NCBI RefSeq assembly: GCF_026212465.1
Contig: NC_080050.1
Coordinates: forward strand, 4,189,644-4,253,643
Source of the DNA: Amaranthus tricolor
Taxonomy: Eukaryota; Streptophyta; Magnoliopsida; Caryophyllales; Amaranthaceae
Reading direction: 5' to 3'
Length of the DNA stretch: 64,000 nucleotides
Position 1 is the stretch's first letter. Each line of letters opens with the position of its first letter. The notes beneath the pieces were generated by a model that saw only the letters and a program-made list of their open reading frames with translations, was not told the DNA's origin and did no database searches. Position numbers and translations under genes: made by a program. Below are positions 36,204 through 49,330 of the stretch, piece after piece.

Positions 36204-39200
36204 TCAGTCTGATCTTTGAGTTGCTTCAGTGCGATGTTCCTGAGCTGTAATTCCAACCCATAAGTTGTTCATATAATGCAATTGGTTAAAATCTGGGGAT
36301 TTCAAAGATATCCTATAAAGCTCTCTCAGTTTCTCGGCATCGCCACACTTCTTTGATGATGAAGTTCCCAGTGATGAACATACATTTGTTTTGTTTGAAT
36401 CCGCTGATAGAGAAGAAGCCAACATCTTCTTCAATATCGTCTGTAACTGTATCCAGAATTTAGTACAAGCATTAACAGTTCCATTTGCGGAGGAACCCGA
36501 ATTCAACAGCTCTGAGACATGGCGAGCTTCAAGCAAACAACTCAAAGCAGTCTCGAGCATCTGCAAATAACTAGCGGTGTCAGGTGGTAGATTGATCGAA
36601 ATACACGTTAAATTATAACTAGCAGTAGTTGTTTGAAAAGAAACCGAGTAGTTTTTATTATCCAGGATAGTGTAACATAATTCACTAGCTAATTCGCTTC
36701 TTGAATTTGCAATTCACTCCCTTTTGCCCAAGAATAGCCCAGAGCCAACTATAATTCGTTTTTTTTTATTCGCGATTCGCGAGAAGATTAGCAAATCATG
36801 CGACACTGATCCAAGACATTGTCATGACTGTTTAAATCTCCTTGGTGGTCTACCAAAAGTATAAGGGCCAAGTCACTTCCTAAATTCCTTGCTGCGTGTA
36901 TCACTTGGAAGGGGGGATCTCGGGCTCAGGATTCAGGCCTCGAGGAATGAAGAAATTAGTATCTCGGGGAAGGACCGATGGAATTTGTTCCAAATAACGG
37001 GAAAACTCTTATATTCATTTTCCGATAGGTATCTTAAAACCCAACTCAGTAATCAATGGCGTTAAAGATATTCACCAAATGAATAACTAAAATAAACACA
37101 CGTCTAGCACCAACGGAAAGAAAACATTTAAGCATTGTGTGTTTCCGTGATAAATGCAAATACATAGTAAAGACCAATGTTACTCGGACTCTTCATTTTA
37201 CTTCACGTACATGTGTCCGATACTTGATGCTCGGACATTGGTATGGCACTTAGTTCATTTTAGGCGTGAAATTGAATATTTAGACATATCCGACACTTGG
37301 ATACGTACAAGTATCCGACATCAGTATCCGAGTCCAAGTAACATAGGTAAAGACTATGAAGAACCAATCATACGGAAAGGAACTTACCAAGTGTGAGTTA
37401 TAAACGTTATAAAGACTTGATAAGAGAGCAGCTCTCTCTATTAAAATTGATAGATACATGGTGGGATGCGTTTTTGCCGTGTAGAAATCAATTGCCTTCT
37501 GCCAGTTCGTCTCGGCCAAGGAATGATACTGTTTTACCCTACGGAGAATGCCATTTTCACCTTTTAATTGATTGCTGCTTTTATGGCTCAAATCCGAAAA
37601 CTTCAAGCACTGTTCTCTTTGATAACAAGCTAGCTGGAAATAAGCATACGCAGCTTCCTGTTTCCGTAACTCACCCAAAGACTCGTAAATAGTCAAAGCT
37701 TCTCCTATAGCATCACTGGCTGAAATCTGACTCTTTTTACGTCCCTTCGTTATTCTTTTATCAGTAAGACCTTGAGGAACTATTGGTTTGTCTTCAGAAA
37801 CCCCATTTATATGAACATCTGCGATTGTATCTTCTCTTGCCAATAACATGCCAAGCCTCAAATACGTATGCGCAAACTGCGTATACACTTCATTTCTGAG
37901 GTCAGTTGGAAAATTATCTGCATCACTACTGACGTTGCTCAATTCGGACTTTGCGACTTCGTAAAAGCCAAGCGACTTGCCATATTCCACTTTTGCAGCA
38001 TCCAAGGTCTGCATGTATGCATCACGGAGGATTGATTTTGACTTAAAGTACTCCATTTTAGATATTAGTTCCTCGGCCATTGCACGTCTACCATGACCCA
38101 GATTACAGTTGATGAGTATAATATTGGTATGATCAGAAACCCGTCTAAAGGCATCGATTGCCTTTTTAAAAGTAGCTTCAGCTTCGGCTAGATTCTTTCT
38201 TTCGAGCTTAATTCTTCCAAGTTCGTTGCAAACCCAACCTACCTTCTTAAGCAGAGACTGCAATTCATTTGAACTAAAAGAAAGCTCACCAAAAGCCATA
38301 ATAGCAGACTCATAACAGATTAAGGCCAATGAAAGATTAGTCTCTCTATCCGTGCTTTCGGGTCCTTGAAGGTACTTAAATATTCCACCACTCCTGTTTT
38401 TAAGTGATTCTCCGGATGTAGTTTCAATAGAACTGTCAAAAGAACCTGGGGCACCCCTTGTGCCTTCCCGGGTAGCAGGATCAGCAGTACTCTCACCTTG
38501 GTCAACACCAAAAGTGGAATGTGAAAGCAGATCCTTGGTCTCATCTGGAGTCATGTTATACCTTTTTGTAGTTGTGTCACTGTCGTTTACGTCCCTCATT
38601 ACGACGGAATTTCTTGCAGGGTCTCCTTCAAAATGGGGATGGTTATTTTGTGTGTTAATACGCTGAGAAGAGGAAGAGGTGGCCGAATTTCTCAAATGTG
38701 ATCTCTTACTCTGTCTTCTGCCATGAACAAACGGTTTAGTGTCTCCATTGCTGCTACTAGCACTTACACCACTGCTAGCCCTATCACTCTGACAGCTACA
38801 ATTTACCAGGGAACATGTGCTGCAATTCTCTACATCATGGCTCAGCTTCTTTTTAAGCCTTATCAGTTCTTTCACAACTTCTGATGACATTCTTAACTCT
38901 TGGGCAGAATGAGTATGGTTCGATTGCGAAGATGTCTCTTTGTTGTGCACAGCGAGAAACTCAACATAGACATTTCCAACCAACATCCAAGCCTTGGCCC
39001 AAAACAGGTAGGTGGAAGAGAAATCCTCGGGATTTACACGGTCATTAAAAGCACTCTTGTATGGTTGAGTCTTATCACTTATTAAAGGTCCTTTCTCTTC
39101 TATATTAGTGGGTCCGTTAAACCAAGATATACCATTACCCATCGAAGAGACAAATTTGGCATCTTGGAGGTATTGAGGCACTGACCCATAAACTGAACAT

Positions 39201-42200
39201 GCAGCTTCAACTACTTTTAATGCTTGTAGTAACTGTCCATCCTCCACGTAAGCCTCGGCAAGTGCTAAATAAGATTCCCCAAGCAAAAGAATTAGTTTCC
39301 ACAGCTTATGGTCCAGCTTCAAAGTTGGGAGCCACTCCCGAATGTCACAAACTTCAATACAATCAGCATCACCACAAGCACAAACAGAAAAACTTTCGGA
39401 TTGACTTGGGTGGTGCATCGTTCCATTACTGAATTCTGATTCAGAAGAATCAGTACCCTGTAGTTGTCGTGTCCATCTGAGTGACTTGATAGCTTGAGAA
39501 ACATGGTGTACAGCGGCAAGTTTTGAGGAAATCGGATCTGCAATGGTCTGAATTACATCTGCAGGGGTTGAGTTGTAGTCCTCATCTGGTCGAAGACGCT
39601 GCAGAATTCCAGAACTTTTGACATCCACAAGATCAGATGCAATGCAACCAAATGATTCAGAAATATTTACATTATCCTGAATGTCTACTCCAGAAGCCTC
39701 AGAAATTGAGTCCTGAGAGTTGTTAGGATCACTGTTTGATGACTCCTGGTTACTAGATTCTGAGATAATACTGACAATATCCAAAGACTCTTCTTCTTGA
39801 TCAGTGACTATCACTTCTGATGCAAGGGGGAAAACGTCAGCAGCTAAGTCTAGCTCTTCATCACTATTCAAAATAAGCCTTGCGAATTGTTCATGGGCAA
39901 ATGCACGGACAACCTACCAAGAACAAGTTACGACCAGCTTTAGAATACAGTTTAATACATCAAATGTACAGCCAAATTCACCCATTTACTTCTAGAAAGA
40001 AACTCGAAACAAAAATAACTAAGCGTTATTGACAAATTGCAGTAGAGGGGATGAAAATTACCAAATGATCAGGTTCATCCAATAGCTCCAAGCATTTCCG
40101 AACAAACTGAGCACACCTGAACTTATTGTTGGGGACCTACAAAGAGAGAATTGAAGAGGGAAAATGTTATAAATTAGATTGGAACAAAGAAAGGTGAGAG
40201 CAAAGAAACATGGCAAACTTACTAGAGTTAAGAAAAGACTTACCATGGAAAGTGAAAGCCTATGAGCGACGCGGTAAAGAAGAGTCCCAAGAGTCAATAA
40301 AGAGTCGGATCTCCCTCTGTAAATCAAAGATGGCAATGTGCTAGAGCAACCATCATCGCTTTCTGGAGGATGGCTTTTGGGTATAGCAGAGAGATCAAAA
40401 AGTTGAATCACATCTTCTCCAGCGTTTTTATACAGCTGCAAGAAGTATCAAGTCAGATAACACAAAATGGGAAACGGAACACTGAATTCGACTAAGGCCC
40501 GGTTTAGTTAACCTGTTTTTTACCGATTCTGATTGAAACTAATTGTAATTGTTTGTAACTGATTGAAACTGATTTATAGTGATTGTAAGTAACTAATTTT
40601 TACTGATTTAGATTGATTTATAGTTATTAGTTAAAACTAGTTTTTACAGATCAAAACTAATTTTACTAATTGTAACTGATTTTTTATTTTTAAAGGTGAA
40701 CTTCACCGGGCCTAAAAGTATCAGACCAAAAGAAGACGTCAAGGAGTCAAAGGTAGATGTCAAAATACCCAATAAGCACCAGGATCTTGTTTGCAATTGG
40801 CCTGAAGAAATCTCAAAACCGACAGTCCATTTTGTTGAACAACATATGGATGAAAAGCTGGTGTACCATCCTCAGAGACACCCTTCAGACGAAATATGTC
40901 ATCTGTCTTCAGAAGTTCATAGCCTTTAACTACGCCATTTCTATGATAACAGATGGCTAACTCCGGAACACTCGCCATAACATTATCCAACCATGCTTCA
41001 AGCCAAGTTATAGGTGTGACCTAATAATATTTGAGGGGAGGAAAAAGCAGGAAGCATAAGAGGCAAGACATAGAGGCATCCAGAAAAATTAAAAACAATA
41101 ATAATACACACCTGTCGGGACACATCCCATAAATGCAAGCTGACCGATACATATTTTTCGTTACTAAATAGGAGCAAATCACTGCCAAGCAAAACACGGA
41201 AATTGTAGAACTGCCATAAAAGGACTCTCAGAAAGTCATCATTACCACATCTTTGATAATCAGATTCCTGAACTGGGCCTCTTGGCTTTTCACCAATATG
41301 AGAAGCCTTTTTTACAGGATCACACGCCGTACTTCTCTTGCTCTTTTTTTTCTCCCAATACAAATCATCTTGTTTGCCTTTAGAATAATCAGAATTGTCA
41401 TCATCATGTTCTTTTTTAGAAATGTTCTGAAAATCAGATTTGAAGCAGGTATTCTTTATATTAGAGGTGTCGGGAAGAACAGATGCTTTGGGCTGTCCTA
41501 CAGCAGACGTAGAATGATTAGGGGGGCAATCACAAGCCTCCATTCGAACTGAATGCATAGCAAAATTGAGAAAGAGTGATTCGTCTGCACATTTAGGCTG
41601 GTTTCTCCTCACAAATCTTTCACCATCCTCAACATCAGGCCTGAGAGAGGAAAACATTAATCGCTGAAATATACGAATGATTCACCAAGCACACACATAA
41701 CATAGAAACACAAACTAACCCAGCATTTAGAACAAGAGTTTGCCCAACACGGTGAACTGCAATGGATAGTCGAGCTTTTGAGTAAGGGATCTTAAAAATC
41801 TGCTTCAGGATGTCAGCAGGAGCTATGACATCTATATCATCACCATACTCCACCAAACCGGATACAGCAAGGGCCTCACCCTTCCTAACTAGATTAGATG
41901 TAACAACCCCATCATCCCAGGGTACACCTGTTGAATGTCATCCATTAGCAAAAATTTTAAGCCAAACCCTCATAAACAAAAAGCAAACCACACACATAAG
42001 AGAAACCATGGTTAATTGGAACGGAACTGGATTCCAAACAAAACCACCCACTAGTGAAAGAAAGATATTGAACTAGCAGTGTTTGGATGTGAAGGAGGGG
42101 AAGGATTATAAACAAATTCTTCTAAAGAAAATGTATTTTGCCTTTCTCTCCCTCTCTCCCTTTCCTGACTTCTCTTTTTATCCTTTAAACATTTTCTCTG

Positions 42201-42379
42201 CCACTGTTTTCTAAACACACAAAGCACGCAAAGACTATTACTACTGAGGAAACGAACTAAAACATTTAATAAATTGTAACAAGATTCTGATTTCAAAGCA
42301 AACTTAAAGGAACATGTTCGTTGTATAAAGTTCAAATGTAATATGGCAATTCCATCCATCTCTAAAGCTCACACTACAA

Positions 42380-42436
<57 letters not shown>

Positions 42437-44277
42437 AGTGTATGTTTTTTGAAGTAACTTGTTTAAAGTCTGAAACCTCAGCAAAACAAGAAAAGATAGA
42501 TGGGCAGCAATTTGCAGGGAGGTAAAAAGGAAAACATTGTCCCGTGAGAAATATTGGTAACTTGCATAAGTTTAGGGGTTTGTTCTTTGAGTTAATGTTA
42601 GTCAAGCTCCGAATCCCACATTGATGGAGGTGAGTTGATCACCTCGTAGCGTACTCTTTGGCTTGCATGTTTGAGAACGAAGTTGTGAGTGCAAAGAAGT
42701 ATGGGAGCTTATGTTTTGGGTCAATCAACGAAGTGATTGATGATGATGATTTGGGGTGCCTTAATGAAGGCAAGGCACGAAGAATGGGAGGCTTTGAGTT
42801 CTGCTCAAGTGGTCGAGCATGATTGGCTCGGGCAAGCCTTAATGCAGCAGGTTTCCAGTAGCCTCAGAGAAAGCGCTGGACTGGTCGAGCCTAGGGCGCT
42901 CGATCGAGCAGCATGCAGCTGGTAAAACAGAATGCTTTATGTTTCGTATCCGGTTTTGTTTGGGCTTTTAGCTATTAGTCCTAAGGCTCCCACATGTCTT
43001 AGGACTATATAAGGGGTCTTGGGAGATCATTAGGGTTTATGTGAGAGCCTAATAGCGAGAGAGGACTTCTATTCCTCCCTTTCCCGTCCCTCTATTCCTC
43101 AACATTTCCTCTTGTCAAGCAAAGTATAAGTGTGTATTCTAAATGGCTCATTAATTTTCACGTATACTCTCCAACTCCACCAAAGATAATAAACGAGCTC
43201 ACACATAGGCCCACCATTTACCATGAACTCAAAAGACAACAAAATCTAAGATATACCCCTCTAATTCCGAATACAACCACATGTGGACCTATATCACGAG
43301 GTACTATAAACTCATAGCTATGGTGCAATTTACATAACGGGAAATTCAACCCAATCAAACATTATATTTGCAACACCATAAATGATATACAAGGAACAAT
43401 AGTGATCAAATCCATGGTGGATACATTCACACAGCACGAATTTTGATCCAATTTAACTTCATATTTGCAACACCATTGATGATAAACTAGTTTCAAAAAG
43501 GACCATGAACCATAGCAATTGGCCAAGTTCACCGGTCGAAATTGTCCCAACCTCTCATTACTAAGCAAATAACAAAAACCTACCATTAACTCCTACATGT
43601 AAAGTTCTACTTTATTCAAACCTTCTCATCCGACCTATCACTCTGGGGCGGAGCAAAAATACATAATTTTTCCAATACCTCTTTTATTCTATATTTTTCC
43701 AAGTTCAATGCCTAAAAGCCAGTAACTAAACTTAAGCAAAGTAATGCAGTCTAATATTAAATGCTTTAATTTAGGAGCTCTATAACATTAACAAATTCAC
43801 CCAAAACATATATGAATACCAATATCAACAATGAACAATCTAACAAAGAAGTGTTAAAATTACAACTTAGACCCAACAAAATAAACCAAAAAAAATTAAA
43901 ATAACCTTCAGAAGGAGCAGATGAACCCATGTCAGGAATACTAGTCGTTGGCAATGGCGGACTATTAAGATCAGTTTCCGTGGGTAGCATTCGATATCTT
44001 GGCGCACTTACCCTAAAATCAATTTCACCCAAAAAAAAACCAACAAAATTAGACAAAATTGATTAAAATAAGTTAAAAACACATAACAATTGTTGATTAA
44101 AGGAAGAGTGAATTACGTTTCAGAAGAAGGAACAAGAGCAGAACTGAAAGAGTTGAAGGATTTATCAGTAGGTACATGAATAGAACCACAAAGAAATCCT
44201 AGTGGTTTAGGGCTTGCAATTTCTAATTTTCCTACGCACTGCATTTCTAGAGAGTTTGAGTAAGGTGATTTCTCCAT
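36204..44277 (-). CDS. EDRF1-like TPR protein (erythroid differentiation-related factor 1 family, 9 exons)
   Basis: Large conserved protein of poorly known role; plants have one EDRF1-like gene. Minus-strand exons: 44277-44117, 44012-43906, 41927-41720, 41640-41112, 41020-40769, 40435-40244, 40136-40062, 39913-37388, 36560-36204. All joins keep frame and give 1468 residues. The N-terminal part carries the EDRF1 region: VPWDDGVVTSNLVRKGEALA, FKIPYSKARLSIAVHRVGQT, FLRVLLWQFYNFRVLLGSDL, TPITWLEAWLDNVMASVPEL, and DVIQLFDLSAIPK. Between lies a Lys/Ser-rich disordered insert (KKKSKRS). The 842-codon exon 8 has TPR-like helices: LLLGESYLALAEAYVEDGQL, ATFKKAIDAFRRVSDHTNII and QTLDAAKVEYGKSLGFYEVA. 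It also has a long Ser-rich insert with Cys pairs (CSTCSLVNCSC). The ATG at 44277 is the only in-frame choice for exon 1. The biochemical role cannot be told from sequence. Confidence 0.92.
36669..36807 (+). repeat. CAGTG-ended MITE, copy C (EDRF1 last intron)
   Basis: Starts AGTGTAACATAATTCACTAG and ends GCAAATCATGCGACACT, inverted partners. The core AATAGCCCAGAGCC and TTCGCGATTCGCGAG matches copies A and B. Confidence 0.75.
37179..37342 (+). repeat. GTTACTYGGACTC MITE, copy 2 (EDRF1 last intron)
   Basis: 164 bp with clean 13-bp inverted ends GTTACTCGGACTC and GAGTCCAAGTAAC (one mismatch). Aligns with 23520-23694. Confidence 0.85.
40493..40715 (+). mobile_element. Tourist-like MITE (PIF/Harbinger type) in EDRF1 intron 5
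   Basis: 217-bp element 40496-40712 flanked by TAA on both sides, the 3-bp target duplication of this superfamily. Ends are GGCCCGGTTTAGTTAACCT and, inverted, GGCCCGGTGAAGTTCACCT. The middle is tandem TGATTGAAACTGATTTATAG and related phrases. It makes up most of the 333-bp intron. Confidence 0.85.
42382..42433. repeat. (AT)n microsatellite in EDRF1 intron 2
   Basis: About 52 bp of uninterrupted AT. Confidence 0.95.
42596..43130 (+). mobile_element. Possible solo LTR in EDRF1 intron 2
   Basis: Starts TGTTAGTCAAGCTCC and CCCACATTGATGG. It is richer in GC than its surroundings and has a promoter-like ACTATATAAGGGG near 43003, followed by a leader-like AGGGTTTATGTGAGAGCCT. No target duplication or second LTR was found, so a captured gene piece is equally possible. 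Confidence 0.35.
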
Positions 44278-44554
44278 TGATTTTAGGATTAAAATGATGG
44301 TTGTTTAATCAGCATTTCAAATTGGGGTTTTCAATTTTGGGTTTTAGGAGTTTGTGATTTGGTTGATTATTGTTTGTTTTTTCTTCTCTTCCTGGAATTT
44401 TCTGGAAGGAGGTTTTGGAGAACGCAAGTGTGTTTTTGAGCATCACGATTAGTTTCTTACCAATTTGCTCTCTAATTTTCTTTACATTTCTCCTTTTACT
44501 CCATTATTTATCACTAATTTTTTTATTTACATTTCATACTTCCTTCATCTCAAA
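44278..44554. promoter_or_regulatory. Upstream region of the EDRF1-like gene
   Basis: T-rich on plus (AG-rich on the gene strand). It should contain the promoter and 5' UTR; no clear TATA box was seen. Confidence 0.4.
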
Positions 44555-45235
44555 ATTTAGGGATGACAATGAATATTGGACCCGACCTGAATTCGTGGAT
44601 CTCTATCCTTTTTTACGGGTTTGGGTCCAAAAAAATTAGACCCGTCAGATTCGGATCCATTTAATTTTACGGGTCTGAATCCGAATCTAAAAAAATGCCT
44701 GGACTCGGAACCGTAGATCCGAAGGACCCGTTTCATTTTTATTTTTCATGAGATTTGCATTTGCTGGATGTAGTTGCAAAACAAGTTTTTGCATTTGCTG
44801 GAGCACCCCTAGATGTAGTATTAATAAATAAATAAAAAAATCAACTTGCTTCATTTCAATTAATTGACTTTAGTTTATGTGATTATGTATATATATTTTT
44901 ATGTTATCTGTTTATTTATTTTCTTTTATGTACTCATAACATGTTATTTTGGATGATCGATTCTGAAATTATATATATTATTATCATTAGTCAATAAATA
45001 TAGCTTTATCGCAATATCAATACGATCCAAAATTACAAAAAATGCAAAAAATAAGCTAGACCCGTTTTGGACCCAGATCTGATACTGGATCCGCAGTATC
45101 CATGGATCCAGATAAGGGTCTTGAAAATCTAGACCTGCGGATCCGGGTTCAGATCTGGATCCTGTTCATGAAAATGGATCTGGATCTGGGTCCACTTGGA
45201 CCAGGTCCAGATCCGACCTGTTGCGATCCTTATCT
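44555..45235. repeat. GGATCC/GACCCG-rich inverted-repeat element
   Basis: The left end has TAGGGATGACAATGAATATT and GGACCCGACCTG. The right end on the other strand has GATAAGGATCGCAACAGGTC. Both ends are dense in GACCCG, GGATCC and GGTCC; the middle is AT-rich. It resembles the hAT-like GGGTC-rich MITEs in style but is a different family. Confidence 0.55.
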
Positions 45236-47069
45236 CAAATACCCTTAATTCTAAATTACTAGCAACGTGTGTTTGACTTTTCATGCATTTTAATGTTCTA
45301 ATTTATTTGCTTTTTCATATAGTTCAATACACCAATTCAATCATTAATATTTTTAATTATATATAATAAAAATTATAAAAATTTGTTATTAATAATCTTT
45401 GCAATGAGACAAATTATTTGCAATGAGACAAATTAAACAAGATCTCACCTAAATATGTTTTAACCTATAGATTAAAATCTAATCACAAATTAAGAGTGAT
45501 GAATGAATAGTGTCATTTTTCTAATGTTATGACTAATTCAGAACGATGGAAAGTATTTATAATAAAAAATTATAAAAATTTGATATTAATAATCTTTACA
45601 CGAATCAAACAAGATCTTACTTGACTATATTTTAACCTATAAATTAAAAACTAATTACAAATTAAGGGTAATAAATAAATAGTAAATGTTGCAAGTAATT
45701 TGAAACGGAGAAAGTATTTTATATTATCGTTGGAATTATTCGCCGTTTAAATTTATTTTATATATTGTGGCTGACACGTAAAAAAATATATGGTTAGGTA
45801 GAATTTTTTTGAATTGTATGATCGTATATTTTCATGATATTAATTATTTATAATTTTTCGACATGCATAATTTAAAATATAAATAATCGTAAAAAATAAA
45901 ATTAAATAAGTATAATAGAACGAAAGAAGTATATTTGTATCATTGGTCCTAGAGCATATACTTCCTCAAAAATTAGAAAAGTGGCACAAAAATTGTACAT
46001 ATATGCATTATTCATTTACAATTTTAAATAAAAAACGTTGTCATGATGAGGGTGTCTTTATTGGACTTAAATGATTATATGGGACTGCTACTTGTGATCT
46101 TAGGTTTGATTATTTTGAATGAGTAGAAGCTTGCCGATCAGATGGTTGCAATTTGATTCACAACGCTGTGAAAGGATTGAGAGCTTCAATTGGCTTGATT
46201 CAGTCTTGCTGATTTAACTGTGAGTTTGTTTAAGTTCCAAAAATTAAAATGGACAAAAATTCATAAATACAAATAAGTTGACATTATACAAGTCTATATA
46301 TGGAGAAGAAGGCCACTTTCATTGTATTTTGGAAAATTATTTAGTGGTATGGAAAAGAATAAAGGTCGTTATGAACACCAATTTTATTTTATTTAGTGTA
46401 TTTACAGGTATATGAGTTTAAAAATTTTTTGATTATTTATTTTACAAACGAAATTCTGCCAAAATTTCTGCTGAATTTTTGTATTTGGTGAGATTTATAA
46501 TATGTATTTGTTTTGTTATTTGTTTTTAAGTTACAATATATTATATATTGACTTTTATGAAAATTATAAGTTTGACTTGTTTTTTAAACTAGAAATATTG
46601 ATTTTTGTGAAATTATAAGTTTTATTTGTTTTACAACTAGAATGTTGATTTTTACAAATCTAATAAGTTTACTTATTTTTCTAAACTTGAAATATTGATT
46701 TTTGGTGAACTTGTAGAATTTTGAAAACTTATCCAAATGATGCAATTTTAACTTGAATCTTAATTAGAATATTTGATTTTTTTGAAGAGAATAAAGTTTT
46801 ATTTATTGTAAAGTTGAAAATGTTGATTTTAGAAACTTATTTAAAGAGAGATAGATTTTAGTAACTACTTGTAGAAAATATTAACTTGGAGACTATTGAT
46901 AGAATATTAAGTTATTTGTGTGAATTTAGTGAACTATTAAAAATAAAGTTATAAATAAAATTTAATGTGAAAAAATTAATAATGAATGTATAAAGACATA
47001 AAGGTTAATTTTACGTTATGATTTAGAATTTTATTAAATAAAAGAGGTTATCACCTAAGTTAATCAAAG
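45236..47069. other. Non-coding AT-rich stretch
   Basis: No gene supported. Several phrases recur (AATCTAATTACAAATTAAG near 45480 and 45650), so old duplicates are present. Confidence 0.4.
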
Positions 47070-48002
47070 TCAAAGTCAATGCCAATTGTAGTAATAAAAA
47101 TGTGATGTAATTGTGTGAATGAATATTGATTGAATGACCCTGATAGTAAGGTAATGTCGAACCATGGACCGGCATGTAAAATCCTGGTGCCCGTGTTGGT
47201 TGGCACGTAAAATGCGGTGTAAGATAGGGGGTTAGCTACCTATCCTGTAGAGCTCGAGCATAAATTGTATTGGAGGGGTGACTACTCCCATCACAGTTTG
47301 GGTTTAGGACTACGGCCCTCACCTAATGAGACCCTTACATATATCAGGTGTCATATTGATGTGCTTGTTGATCAGTGATAAACTTGATTAGAGTTGATGC
47401 TATGATGCATGGTACGGTTATGAGTATTAACCAAATGAACTTACTTAAGTGTTAAGATTTATCAAATTGTATAAGTGGCAGTAACATACTTCTGTCAGGA
47501 TTGAGAATGATATCTTAATGACTTAAAAGTATTGAACAGAAAAAGAATATGGTAAAAGTATACGGTGATGTTAATTAATTATAAGTTCGTACTTAAATTA
47601 TTATTTTGTAAATGTAGCGTATAATTTTTGTATTTTGAGCTGGATAAGAAGTTATGCTCGGCGTTAAGCGTTGACCGATTCAATCGGCTGTCATCCGTAT
47701 CCTGGATGGCAGCATTTTGCAGGATTTAGTTTAGGTTTCAATCCAGGCCGCAACAATTACTATTTATCAAGAACTTAGCTGCCTTTTGTATCTTTATTGA
47801 TGACTTGATGATGATGTATTTTTTTCATTTTTAGCAAACAATATTTTTTATCAGATGTAATATTTACTTTTGTATTAAATAGTTTTCAATTTTTATGATT
47901 TAAAGTTTTTAACATTTCGGCATTTTGAGACTTTCGCAATATTCCTGTATTAAATATTATTATTAAATGTTAATTATGTATCGAGATTGCCGCTCCTGTT
48001 AC
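47070..48002 (+). mobile_element. Likely 3' part of a Ty3/gypsy-type LTR
   Basis: A block with higher GC than its flanks and features I associate with chromovirus-type LTRs: GACCGGCATGTAAAATCC with GTTGGCACGTAAAATG, GGCTGTCATCCGTATCC, and the end CGCTCCTGTTACA. No polyprotein, primer site or second LTR is visible. At 48003 the sequence changes abruptly into the fold-back arm. Confidence 0.4.
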
Positions 48003-48220
48003 AGTTATTGACCATTCATTTGTTGTTTGAAATTCATCCATAGAATGATAGACCAATACAATTTTATTATCTCTGTTTTGAAATTGTGCAAACGGAACCA
48101 TATTTAGGGAGAAATTGATCAGTCGTTCAACGTGAAAATTGATCACTTATAGATCAAAATTGAAATTTTTTATTTTAATTGATTTGTTTAAGGTTTACTT
48201 ATTGGTCAAAAATTAATCAC
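48003..48220 (+). repeat. Truncated copy of the 8783-9990 fold-back right arm
   Basis: Begins ATTGACCATTCATTTGTTGT as at about 9636, then CATATTTAGGNAGAAATTGATC, GTTTAAGGTTTACT and GGTCAAAAATTAATCACTTA. The outer end with the GAGAC motif is missing. Confidence 0.75.
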
Positions 48221-48975
48221 TTAAGTCGGTTTTAGTTGGATCGAGTTTGGTTCCATGCATAACTCAGGTTGGATATGACTTTATTCGGTCACTATTAGGT
48301 TCGGTTAATCTCGGTTAATAGTTATATGTCAATTATGAAAACCGGTTGCAGTTTGCTAGGATTGAGTTTTCCAATTTGAGATTATCAACCGCTTCAAGTG
48401 CAACTTCGGTTTGAATAATGTTGGTTCGATGTTACTAAAAAATAACATATTTTCGGGTTGGGTAACATTCGGTTCAGGTTACATTTGAACAGAACAGCTA
48501 AAGATTAAACGATTCAAATAAAATTCCGCTTGAATATGTTTTCTCTTACATATCAACCACAACATATAAATAAGCTTGAAAGAGAATAATACCAATAAGT
48601 TTAATATAATGAGTATTTTAAAATAAAAAAACTATATAATTGAATTTCATCATTCGAAAAAAATTGAATGATTTTACCACTTTTATTGTCTATAATTTTT
48701 CCATTTTAATTTTAAATATATTCTTTTATTATACAGATGAATTAAAATGGCTGGAACGGACTAGTAACAGTTTATGCCCCCTTTTCTGATTTATCTGACT
48801 TCTCAATTATGTGAAAAGACATCATATTTCTCTGATAAGTGATAACTACTGTCGGAGCTTCAATCTCATTGTTTTGAAACTAGAAAGAAGCGATGTGCAC
48901 TAAAGGAAAAATAAACCAGCGAACGCCCACTCTGGTTATGGGTGGGGTCCAGTCAAGTTTGGATTTGGGTTTTAT
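48221..48975. other. Non-coding; GGTTCGGTTAA-rich
   Basis: Has scattered TCGGTT phrases on plus but no definable ends and no gene. Confidence 0.4.
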
Positions 48976-49330
48976 TATTCACTAATTCTTAAATTAATGA
49001 TATTAGGGTGACATCATTTTTATTGGACTGGTCTAATATATATATTTTTTATCTTAAAATTATCACTTATAACGTTTATATAATCACTTATAATCTTAAA
49101 ATATACACTTTTTATTGTCTTAGAGAGATTACTTATAATCTTAAAACGATCACTTACGATCTTAAATTAATCAATCAAAGAAATGAGCTAATTATGTAGA
49201 CCCGTCTCATGGTGAGACGATCTTATATAAGACGAGATGTTTATTATTTTGAGGAGATTAAGTAAATGCAACACACTAATTCTTTATTGAGACCGTCTCA
49301 TCATGAGATGACCTCAATAAAATCAGCCTA
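48976..49330. repeat. GAGAC-ended repeats with ATCACTTATAATCTTAAA units
   Basis: 48990-49190 is a tandem run of about 18-bp units (ATCACTTATAATCTTAAA). Next to it are the palindromic ends GACCCGTCTCATGGTGAGAC (49199) and GACCGTCTCATCATGAGATG (about 49290). Confidence 0.65.

Noticed and set aside
37280..37387. C-terminal extension of the EDRF1 frame (SSFPYDWFFIVF...)
   Set aside because: Lies past a good GTAAGT donor and reads into a MITE; the true last exon is 36560-36204.
40696..40929. 77-codon frame on plus
   Set aside because: Antisense of EDRF1 exon 5 plus the Tourist-like MITE.
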